Positions 1-6,954 of a DNA stretch of 39,294 nucleotides are shown here, in pieces (the first letter of the stretch is position 1; each line of letters begins with the position of its first letter). The DNA is taken from positions 1 through 39,294 of the IMG/VR virus record IMGVR_UViG_3300042309_001715; one strand, written 5' to 3'. Source of the stretch: a virus. The translations under genes and the position numbers were made by a program. The notes below the pieces were generated by a model. That model searched no databases, had not been told where the DNA came from, and was given only the letters and a program-made list of their open reading frames with translations.

Positions 1-111
1 TTTCAAAATGCCCTGTATTCTAGGCCAAGCGAAATTGTGACGCGCTCCCGCTCCCGCGCCGCCAGCGGACAGACAACCTACACGCTCAATTTGACGGGCA
101 TTTACGTTTAG
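1..111 (+). CDS. C-terminal end of a tail protein (partial)
   Basis: The first 36 codons stay open in frame 1 and end at the TAG at 109-111. The residues end in a short beta-strand-like tail (TYTLNLTGIYV). The next gene follows by 2 nt, so this is the 3' end of a gene starting before the window. From its place upstream of other distal tail genes it is probably a tail component. The family cannot be named from this fragment. Confidence 0.6.
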   Translation, partial: FQNALYSRPSEIVTRSRSRAASGQTTYTLNLTGIYV

Positions 112-113
112 CC

Positions 114-401
114 GTGAACCTGCCGCATAAATTCAAAGAGCAGGCCGCCCAAAAAGGATCGGACTACACGGCCCCACCGTATCGGATTCGCGGCAGCGAT
201 CTTGACGAGAACTTTAACATGGTTAAGCCAAAAAGCCATGTAGGCTCTGGCCCAGATGTGCCTTATCGCGTCAGCGAAAGCGATCAAGGCTGGGAGCTTG
301 TGTTTCCATGGTGGCCTCCGCCGCAAGAGGGGACATGGGTTCTGGGCGTGATCAACGGCACAATCGATTGGATACCCACTGAAGAGTGCGAGGAGCCGTA
401 A
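114..401 (+). CDS. Hypothetical tail-region protein, 95 aa
   Basis: GTG start 2 nt after the preceding stop; 95 residues, with a Trp/Pro-rich patch (FPWWPPPQEGTW) near residues 65-76 and an acidic C-terminus. No signal peptide, membrane segment or known motif is visible. It is followed at 4 nt by another GTG-started gene in the same polarity, so it belongs to the tail operon. Function not recognised; a small minor tail or baseplate-associated protein would fit the position (inference). Confidence 0.6.
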   Translation: MNLPHKFKEQAAQKGSDYTAPPYRIRGSDLDENFNMVKPKSHVGSGPDVPYRVSESDQGWELVFPWWPPPQEGTWVLGVINGTIDWIPTEECEEP

Positions 402-404
402 GCC

Positions 405-1160
405 GTGGCCACCGTCAAACTCAACGTCACCGAAGGCATTGCTCGCGTTATCTTAAAAACCACTGACGGGCTTACACGTGTTAGTTGCGCCTGCTGCGAT
501 AATGTGCCCGATGCCTGCTGCATGTATCCGGCGGGCAATCTGGGCGTGACTTATTTGGAAGAAGACCTGCCCGAATCCGTCTGGTTTGAGGCCGTTGACC
601 TTTGGCCCACGGACTATGTGGCGCTTGTCGAGCGTGACGGCACAACCTACGGGCCTCACACCGAGCCTTCGAGCGGCCGCGCGCACCGCTTGCGGATTTT
701 TGGAGGGCAGTGGATTTATCAGATTTACGAAAACGATTCGTGGGGTGGGGCGTTTGAGTCGGGAAACTGCTTGTTTGAATCGTTGGAACAAGACGAGGCC
801 GAACTGCAAAACCCAGAACTTCCCACGCAATTCGGGCGCGGGCTTTATGTGGTGGACAACTTTGCCGACAGCTACACCGCAACTTGCACTACAATTGTCG
901 GAGGGCAAACCGTTACGACGACAAAAACTTACGACCGAGAAGGGCTGTGCGTATGGCGCTCGCGCAATCAAAACGGCGATGTGGACGGCTCGCTTTACTA
1001 CCGCACCAACGCCAGTGAGCAAGACGCCATTAACTTTGGCACCGGGCGAATCCTTTGGGCCTTGAGCGGGGCAGGCTTCCGCACCGCTGACGACGGACCC
1101 TACAACAGCCCGGCGGGCAGCTACGGCAGCAACGGGCAATGCGTGGTGGCGGAGGCATGA
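405..1160 (+). CDS. Hypothetical minor tail protein, 251 aa, Cys-rich N-terminal patch
   Basis: GTG start 4 nt after the previous stop; the first residues (MATVKLNVTEG) look like a genuine beta-rich N-terminus. Residues about 28-40 carry a dense cysteine cluster (CACCDNVPDACC) that could bind metal or form disulfides. The rest is rich in aromatic, Gly, Thr and Asn residues, typical of beta-structured virion surface proteins. The stop overlaps the next start as ATGA. No family recognised; a structural tail role is inferred from position. Confidence 0.65.
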   Translation: MATVKLNVTEGIARVILKTTDGLTRVSCACCDNVPDACCMYPAGNLGVTYLEEDLPESVWFEAVDLWPTDYVALVERDGTTYGPHTEPSSGRAHRLRIFGGQWIYQIYENDSWGGAFESGNCLFESLEQDEAELQNPELPTQFGRGLYVVDNFADSYTATCTTIVGGQTVTTTKTYDREGLCVWRSRNQNGDVDGSLYYRTNASEQDAINFGTGRILWALSGAGFRTADDGPYNSPAGSYGSNGQCVVAEA

Positions 1161-1384
1161 AAATCGACTGCCCGCACGCCAGCCGCACCCGCGACCGGGG
1201 GCCGATCCGCTGCGCCCTTGGATGGTTCGGCGGCTGGCCGTTTGCCGGTAACTGCGCGCAATGCCTTCGGCAAGGGCTCAACACCGCCGAGGCAAAGACC
1301 GCCTTCGATGCTGGGGCACTCCGCGCTCACCCGCCAAGCCGTGCGCGCATCAGCGGGTGCTGCGACCGCTCGGACCAAGCCTAA
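1157..1384 (+). CDS. Small Cys-rich tail-region protein, 75 aa
   Basis: ATG at 1157 overlaps the stop of the preceding gene (ATGA). A CPH motif at residues 5-7, C19, a CAQC motif near 33-36 and two late cysteines suggest a zinc-binding fold. Small proteins with this CPH...C...CxxC arrangement occur beside tail-tip genes in other phages; that is recollection, not a search result. The segment after residue 50 is less structured. Cytoplasmic; no signal or membrane segment. Exact role unknown. Confidence 0.55.
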   Translation: MKIDCPHASRTRDRGPIRCALGWFGGWPFAGNCAQCLRQGLNTAEAKTAFDAGALRAHPPSRARISGCCDRSDQA

Positions 1385-1395
1385 CCCGCGCCCCT

Positions 1396-1401
1396 TTGAC
1401 A
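1396..1401 (+). promoter_or_regulatory. TTGACA start-proximal element
   Basis: TTGACA sits 16 nt before the ATG at 1418. It is one of ten copies found 13-16 nt before a start codon. It is too close to act as a -35 box for this start. A G-rich Shine-Dalgarno-like stretch (GGGGGGAGG) lies between it and the ATG. Confidence 0.4.
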
Positions 1402-1417
1402 CAGGGGGGAGGCTAGG

Positions 1418-2518
1418 ATGCAGGCCCGCCGCTTTTATTTGGACACGCAAGCTCGCGCGTTTGTCGGCGGCTTTGACCGCACATTCCCGGCAAGCTCCAG
1501 CGCGTTTTTTGACGAGGACGTGGAGGCTATTGAGCTTTATTTCCTGCAGCCGACAGACGACCCGACGCAGCCTTATACCGCGCTAAATTACAGTAGCAAC
1601 ACCGTCAAGTTGGCGGTCGGGCTCACCGCCCCAGCAGCCTTGCAAACCTCGTGGACCGCGCTCGCCACGGCCATCACGCCGAGCGTCACTGTTTTGACCA
1701 ACGGCGGCAGCGGAGCCAGCGAGGTGCAAAAAGTGTCTTTTTCGGGAGCATCCCCCAGCGAGGGCGCTTTTTCGCTGACGATTCCGGCTAGGACGCTGAG
1801 CAGCAACAACGCGGCAACCCTCAACGGCAACACAATTTCGCTCGCAAATCACGGATTGCTTTCCGGCCAAGTCGTGCAAATTGGGACCATTATTATTGAT
1901 AATTGGACTTACGACGACGGGTTTTGGGTGGTTAGAAATGCCACTCGTGACACTTTCCAAATTGCTTTTTCGCAGGAAAGCGAGGCGCTGGGAAACTTGG
2001 AAACAATCGAGGGCGACATTGTCGTTTCCGCTATCACCACTCCGCAAATCCCATGGAATGCCAACGCGGGAGACGTTCAAGCCGCTTTTGTTTCGGCGGG
2101 GCTCGCCGTGTTAGGCGTGCCGCAAGTCGTCGTCCTTGGCAGCTTCCGCCAAGGGTTCACCTGCTCGTTTGTTAATTCACTGGCCAATGTAAATTTTGGC
2201 AGCATGACGGCTTCGTCCACGCTGGCGGCACCCGCCGGGCTGACTGCCAATCTGAATTTTGCCACTAACGAAATCGCGGCCTTAATCCAAGCGGGCAACA
2301 CCAACAACTTGCGTTTGGAGGTCGAGGTATCGGACGGCACCCGTCGCCAGACTTATTCCACGGGCGCGTCTATTTCGGCTGACATTATTGCTTCTTCGAG
2401 CGCGGCCCCGCTGCCAACGATTACGCCCGCGAGCAGTTTTAACATCACATCGCCAGATAGCTCGGTGTGGAATGTGACCATCGACAACACCGGAATTTTG
2501 ACGGCGACCAAAGTCTAA
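1418..2518 (+). CDS. Putative tail/baseplate structural protein, 366 aa
   Basis: ATG at 1418 has a good purine-rich ribosome site (GGGGGAGG, 9 nt upstream) and a TTGACA element. The protein is rich in Ser, Thr, Ala and Asn with alternating hydrophobics, as in beta-sandwich virion proteins. The N-terminus (MQARRFYLDTQARAFV) reads like an attachment segment. Residues about 110-220 hold an internal Asn/Ile-rich beta region with lower GC. It precedes the signal-peptide tail protein by 2 nt. Function inferred from context only: a distal tail or fibre-anchoring protein. Confidence 0.6.
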   Translation: MQARRFYLDTQARAFVGGFDRTFPASSSAFFDEDVEAIELYFLQPTDDPTQPYTALNYSSNTVKLAVGLTAPAALQTSWTALATAITPSVTVLTNGGSGASEVQKVSFSGASPSEGAFSLTIPARTLSSNNAATLNGNTISLANHGLLSGQVVQIGTIIIDNWTYDDGFWVVRNATRDTFQIAFSQESEALGNLETIEGDIVVSAITTPQIPWNANAGDVQAAFVSAGLAVLGVPQVVVLGSFRQGFTCSFVNSLANVNFGSMTASSTLAAPAGLTANLNFATNEIAALIQAGNTNNLRLEVEVSDGTRRQTYSTGASISADIIASSSAAPLPTITPASSFNITSPDSSVWNVTIDNTGILTATKV

Positions 2519-2520
2519 CC

Positions 2521-2958
2521 ATGAAACACTTTGCCATACTTGCCCTGCTTGCCCTTGCCGCCACCGGCTACGGGCAATCGGTTCGCTATCTGGGTCACTC
2601 AACCAGCGGGGCGGTGGTTTATACTAACCCCAACGCGCTGACTTTTTCCAACACCACCGTCTTCAACAACACAACAACTTTCAACGCGGAGGTGAACGCC
2701 ACCAACGTCGTGTTCACAGCGGGCGCCAACGCTTTGCAGCTTGAGTCTACGGGCATCACTTTCGGGGGTGCGGCAGGGGCCACTACGCGCAGCAACCTGG
2801 GGCTGCCGCTAGCCGCGCTTACTAACACCAACGCGGCCAACTTTCAAGGCGCGATCTTTGCCGCCACCAACGCCGCGCCGACCAACACGACCAACGTCAA
2901 TGCGTGGATCAACCTGAACGTCGGCACCAACACCTTTAAGCTGCCTCTTTACAAATGA
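2521..2958 (+). CDS. Signal-peptide 'TNTN' tail protein, 145 aa
   Basis: ATG at 2521 begins a classic Sec signal: MKH, a hydrophobic core (FAILALLALAA) and a small-residue cleavage zone near residue 18. The mature part holds 'YTNPNALTFSN' followed by a 'TRSNLGL...LTNTNAANF' repeat like those of tail-fibre stems. A longer paralogue with the same order of motifs (signal, YTNTNTLTF, TRSNLSL, LTNTNA) is at 5872. A signal peptide on a gene inside a tail operon is odd. It may be an exported adhesin, or the leader may be used for assembly. Stop overlaps the next start. Confidence 0.7.
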   Translation: MKHFAILALLALAATGYGQSVRYLGHSTSGAVVYTNPNALTFSNTTVFNNTTTFNAEVNATNVVFTAGANALQLESTGITFGGAAGATTRSNLGLPLAALTNTNAANFQGAIFAATNAAPTNTTNVNAWINLNVGTNTFKLPLYK

Positions 2959-3146
2959 GTGATGCCGAAAAATCCGCAGTCAAACATTGGCTCGCCAGCG
3001 TCAGCATTGTGCTAATCCTGCAAATCGGCGCGCTGGTGTGGTTTTTGGCAAAAATCGACAGCCGCGTGGCGCAAGTGGAGGTGCAGGGGGCCAAGGTTGA
3101 GCGCATGTGGGAACACTATTTGCGGCAGGGGGGAAATGGACGATGA
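2955..3146 (+). CDS. Small single-pass membrane protein, 63 aa
   Basis: ATGA overlap with the preceding stop. One strong transmembrane helix (residues about 14-31, ASVSIVLILQIGALVWFL) is followed by a charged amphipathic segment likely to form a short coiled coil. The size and layout resemble small holin- or Rz-like proteins, but the main lysis genes lie at 10030-11210, so a lysis role is uncertain. An alternative is an inner-membrane factor for the exported tail proteins beside it (inference). Confidence 0.6.
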   Translation: MSDAEKSAVKHWLASVSIVLILQIGALVWFLAKIDSRVAQVEVQGAKVERMWEHYLRQGGNGR

Positions 3147-3508
3147 GCGCCTGCACCGCCAAACAAGCCGATTTGACGTGGACGCGCGGCGACTCTGGGC
3201 GACTCGATGTCGTCGTCAAGCAGGCAGACGGCACCGCCTACAATCTAACCGGGGCCACGCTCTTTTTGACCGTGAAAAACGCGCTGACCGATGCCGACTC
3301 AGCCGCCGCCATTCGCAAAGAGGTCACGGCGCACGACAACGCGGTGGGCGGCATTTCTCAATTTATTTTGGTCCCCGCCGACAACGCCACCGCAGGCACG
3401 CGCTACTATGATGTGCAGCTTAAAACCACCGACGAGCGCATTTATACGCTCTTTGGCGGCCTGTGGAAAGTTCTGTCTGACGTAACCGCGCGCACCGCGC
3501 CCCTGTAA
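3143..3508 (+). CDS. Baseplate/fibre-adaptor protein (BppU N-domain-like), 121 aa
   Basis: ATGA overlap with the preceding gene. The sequence (LTWTRGDSGRLDVVVKQADG then YNLTGATLFLTVKN, ending with a YYDVQLKTTD strand) matches the compact beta-sandwich seen at the N-terminus of phage upper-baseplate and fibre-attachment proteins. There it links receptor-binding proteins to the tail tip. Here it is a stand-alone gene directly before the tailspike (1 nt gap), which supports an adaptor role. Assignment is by motif recollection; a structure search would settle it. Confidence 0.6.
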   Translation: MSACTAKQADLTWTRGDSGRLDVVVKQADGTAYNLTGATLFLTVKNALTDADSAAAIRKEVTAHDNAVGGISQFILVPADNATAGTRYYDVQLKTTDERIYTLFGGLWKVLSDVTARTAPL

Positions 3509-3509
3509 T

Positions 3510-5867
3510 ATGGCCGCCGACTACACCGTAGAAGTCAGCATCCCGAACCAAGGGCCATCCGGCCCGGCGCTCAACGTGTCGGCCTTGGAAAACGCTTCGA
3601 CTGTCGGGCCCGCTGATGAAGTGGTGCTGCAACAGGCGGGGGTGACGAAGCGCGCTACGGCCAATGAGTTTTTGAACGGCACGGCGCTGGTCACCGCAAC
3701 GGGCAGCACGACCGGGAGAAGTTTGGTTTCGCGGTTTAGTGAAACTATAAATGTGCTAGACTACGGGGCCGACCCCACAGGAACAAACGACAGTTGGTTG
3801 GCCATCCAAAGAGCTATCCACGCATCTTTCGCTACTGGCCTTAACTCGTCTGCCTTAACGCTCGATGATGTTGCGCCCTTCAGCGCACTCGATTCGGTTG
3901 CGACTCCACTGCTTTATCGCGGCGTTGGTCACAAAATTGTTTATATCCCTACGGGAACTTATAAACTTAGCAGGCCGCTTATTATTAGTAGTTACACAAG
4001 AATTTACGGCCAAGGGCCGCGAAGCAAGCTGGTTGCCGCTGCGGGATATTACGGGCCAATGATCGAAGATGTGTGGCATCACATGACCAGAACATATTTT
4101 GCTACCCAGCCCGCAGATCGCCTTTTTGGAGAGGCTCTGTATTGTTGGTGTCACAATTCCAAAATAAAAGACTTGTTTATCCAAGGCAATGGCCCAAGTT
4201 TGGCAAACTCTATTCCGCCGACAATTACTGGTTACAGCTTTTGCAGATTTCCATTTGACGGCGGTGGCCCCGTTTTGATCGCCAATTCCAATCACGCACA
4301 AGGCGACACAAATATTACCCTAAATTATAAAATCCCGATGCCAGTAAGCGCGGGGCATACAAACTGGCGCATACAGTTTAACAATCACGACACCGTTTAT
4401 TCACTTACCCAAAAAGGATACGGAGCCAGTGCAGTCACCACGATTAGTCCCTCATTGACGCAATCAGTGCCTCAGGGCACTACCGTAAAAATTGGGATAG
4501 GCCAACACGTGGGAGTTATTATGCACGGCGGCGAAAACTCCGTGCTGGAAGGATTGCACATAAGCAGTTTTGATATTGGCATTTGGCAGCCCGGATCAAG
4601 CCCTGGATCGTTAATAGAAGACTGTTCTGTGTGGGGCTGCGGTGATGTAGGCATTTGGGCTGAAACGTCTCCAACTACTATTATAAGGCCATCCGGCGAT
4701 GGCAATAACTCATTTGTCAGGGGCGGAATGTATTCGCTTTCTCAGCTTACTATGATTGGCGTGAAAGCCGAATCTATGTATCCGCCGCGATTTCGTTCTT
4801 TTATTGAAGTTGGCACCGTAGAACAGGGCGCCGCTTCATCACTTACGGTCTTGAGCGGCACACTTAACGCCAATCCAACAAGCGCATATTCGTCTGCCAC
4901 TGCCGATGGCATTGCTATCGTAAGAATTCACAGAGAAAAATTTGCGATGCCGGGGTCTATTAATATTAATGGCTTGTCTACTATATCAACGGGTCAATTT
5001 TTTGCTGTGGAAGTAGAAAACGAAACCGGCAACATAATGAAAAGATGGCCGCGCACTATAGCCAGAGATGGCGATGAATTTTTTACGTATGGGTCGATTA
5101 CGCGGCACGCTGCGGCGAACATGGAGAGGTTTAACTATCAAAACAACGGATACAATGCCAGATGGACGCCGCAACAAATTCAAATGGCAGGGGTGGGCGA
5201 ACCCGTTTTTCACGGGGCCGGAACCCTGCTTGAATTTGAAAGCGGCATGAGCACTGGCAGTGTGGCTTGGACGCGAAGCGGGACGGTTGTTACTTTCACT
5301 ATGGCCGACCACAATTTGCAGGTTGGCGATTATGTCTGGCCTCGTGAAAACGTGTTTGATTCTTTCCCGCTTACGTTCCCCGCTTTAGATAGCGACGGGT
5401 ATATTAATGTGCTGGATCAAAAATGTTTTCGAGTAAAAACAGTCGTTAATGCCAGCACATTCACAGCGCAGTGCAGCGATACCGGGCCAACCAGCGGATC
5501 GGCGCGCTTGGCGCCGCAGCGTTATGCAGAGTTTCACACCATGTGGCACAACGAGCACCGCTTTCAAATGCCGCACGTTCTCGGAAGCCCAAACAACAAC
5601 CGCATTGCATTTGGTTTTTATGATAAAAAAGGCAACCTGATAGCGGGTGCGCGCGTCCCCGCTGAAAAACAAACGACCTTGTGGAGCAGCCATCAAGTTG
5701 CTGTGGGTGGCTCAATACAATCACCGGCAGCCACTTTGTTGTCTGGCACAGGCGCCCCAAGCCACGCCGCGCCAAACGGATCTCTTTATCTCAGGACCGA
5801 TGGTGATTCATCAACAACCTTGTATGTCCGCGCGGGCAGTTCTTGGAGTCCTCTGGCCTCTTACTAA
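3510..5867 (+). CDS. Tailspike with pectate-lyase-like beta-helix, 785 aa
   Basis: ATG directly after the previous stop. Residues 1-70 form a virion-binding head (PNQGPSGPALNVSAL). Residues about 78-105 hold the hallmark start of a phage right-handed beta-helix (INVLDYGADPTGTND, then WLAIQRAI), as in pectate-lyase/GH28-type depolymerases. The solenoid runs to about residue 430, followed by beta domains and a C-terminal 'GTGAPS...GSLYLRTDGDSSTTLYVR' module common on phage tail proteins. It likely binds or degrades host polysaccharide. From about 3720 to 5450 the DNA is visibly more AT-rich than its flanks, suggesting an exchanged receptor-binding module. Confidence 0.85.
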   Translation: MAADYTVEVSIPNQGPSGPALNVSALENASTVGPADEVVLQQAGVTKRATANEFLNGTALVTATGSTTGRSLVSRFSETINVLDYGADPTGTNDSWLAIQRAIHASFATGLNSSALTLDDVAPFSALDSVATPLLYRGVGHKIVYIPTGTYKLSRPLIISSYTRIYGQGPRSKLVAAAGYYGPMIEDVWHHMTRTYFATQPADRLFGEALYCWCHNSKIKDLFIQGNGPSLANSIPPTITGYSFCRFPFDGGGPVLIANSNHAQGDTNITLNYKIPMPVSAGHTNWRIQFNNHDTVYSLTQKGYGASAVTTISPSLTQSVPQGTTVKIGIGQHVGVIMHGGENSVLEGLHISSFDIGIWQPGSSPGSLIEDCSVWGCGDVGIWAETSPTTIIRPSGDGNNSFVRGGMYSLSQLTMIGVKAESMYPPRFRSFIEVGTVEQGAASSLTVLSGTLNANPTSAYSSATADGIAIVRIHREKFAMPGSININGLSTISTGQFFAVEVENETGNIMKRWPRTIARDGDEFFTYGSITRHAAANMERFNYQNNGYNARWTPQQIQMAGVGEPVFHGAGTLLEFESGMSTGSVAWTRSGTVVTFTMADHNLQVGDYVWPRENVFDSFPLTFPALDSDGYINVLDQKCFRVKTVVNASTFTAQCSDTGPTSGSARLAPQRYAEFHTMWHNEHRFQMPHVLGSPNNNRIAFGFYDKKGNLIAGARVPAEKQTTLWSSHQVAVGGSIQSPAATLLSGTGAPSHAAPNGSLYLRTDGDSSTTLYVRAGSSWSPLASY

Positions 5868-5871
5868 TACT

Positions 5872-6954
5872 ATGAAACTGTTCATTTGTCTGTTGTTGGG
5901 CTTGATGGCAATGCGCGGATACGCGCAAACAAACTTGCGGGCCGTCATGGCCGATGCCAGCGGCAATGTGTTCTACACAAACACCAACACCCTGACATTT
6001 ACCAGCCCTTTGGCATTTGGCGCGTCTGCTGCGGCCACGAGGTCCAATTTGTCTTTGGGGGCCGCTTGGCTAACAAACACCAACGCGCCTGATTTTCGCG
6101 CTGCGATTGGCTTAGGGTGGTCTTCATTAACAAACACCAACGCCGCCAGTTTCCGCGCGGCTCTGTTCGGCTCCGGAACCAACGCCGTGTTGGTCAATAG
6201 CAATGGCGAGGTTGTAAGCCCGACAAATGTATGGGCGGCTAATTCTAACGCTATTAATGCCGTGATTGCGCCTGTATCTTATTTTACAGAGCGCATTTTT
6301 AACCGAAGGATGACATCGTTTGCAGACTTGCGAACAGAAAGCGTTGATGCGTCTGCCAATGTTTCAAATTCAACTGCCTCAATAACCATTCAATTTACAA
6401 ACACCAACGGGGCGGCTGCTGTAATGTTGATGAGGGATATAAACAATGTCGGCCCCGCTGGCGTTGGGACGCGCTTTGGTGCCGATAATCATTGGCTGTG
6501 GATTAACTTTGATTGCGTAGTTAGGGAGCACGGAACTTTCCGCGTGGTTTTGGGAGGCAACCAGAACGCCACTTCAAACATCGGCGCTTACCCAACAAAC
6601 AGCGCCTTCGGGTTTGAATTAACGCAAGCCGCCGGGGAAACCAATCAAGTGCGCTTAATTGCCCACAATGGAACAACCAACACCAACGGCCCGTGGGTGC
6701 CAATAGGCAACCTTTTTCAAAGATATTGGATAGGGGTTGAACAAAACAAAACAAACGGAGAGGTGAAACTTTATGTCGGGGTGAACGCCGCAACGCCTAC
6801 CAACAATACCAATGCAACTATTTCCGGCGGCCCCACCAACAATGCGGCGGCGGCAAATACCGCCTTGACAGCCAGAGTCAGCATAACCAACTCAAACACA
6901 AATGGAAATGTAGGTGTGTCTATTTTATCCGCCTTCGTAGACGTAATCGACTAA
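5872..6954 (+). CDS. Signal-peptide 'TNTN' adhesin-like tail protein, 360 aa
   Basis: ATG at 5872 is chosen because it opens a Sec signal (MKLFICLLLGLMAMRGYAQ, likely cut after GYA). Then come YTNTNTLTF, ATRSNLSLG and three LTNTNA units, parallel to the smaller protein at 2521. Residues about 140-360 form a distinct beta-rich domain (TASITIQFTNTNGAAAVM...FGADNHWLWINFD) resembling a carbohydrate-binding jelly roll. GC is lower than in the flanks. The pairing with the tailspike suggests a receptor-recognition role, though a signal peptide would send a free protein to the envelope. Confidence 0.7.
   Translation: MKLFICLLLGLMAMRGYAQTNLRAVMADASGNVFYTNTNTLTFTSPLAFGASAAATRSNLSLGAAWLTNTNAPDFRAAIGLGWSSLTNTNAASFRAALFGSGTNAVLVNSNGEVVSPTNVWAANSNAINAVIAPVSYFTERIFNRRMTSFADLRTESVDASANVSNSTASITIQFTNTNGAAAVMLMRDINNVGPAGVGTRFGADNHWLWINFDCVVREHGTFRVVLGGNQNATSNIGAYPTNSAFGFELTQAAGETNQVRLIAHNGTTNTNGPWVPIGNLFQRYWIGVEQNKTNGEVKLYVGVNAATPTNNTNATISGGPTNNAAAANTALTARVSITNSNTNGNVGVSILSAFVDVID

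Noticed and set aside
453-1139. Antisense reading frame of 228 codons
   Set aside because: It lies entirely opposite a good tail gene, with shadow-like composition and no start signal.
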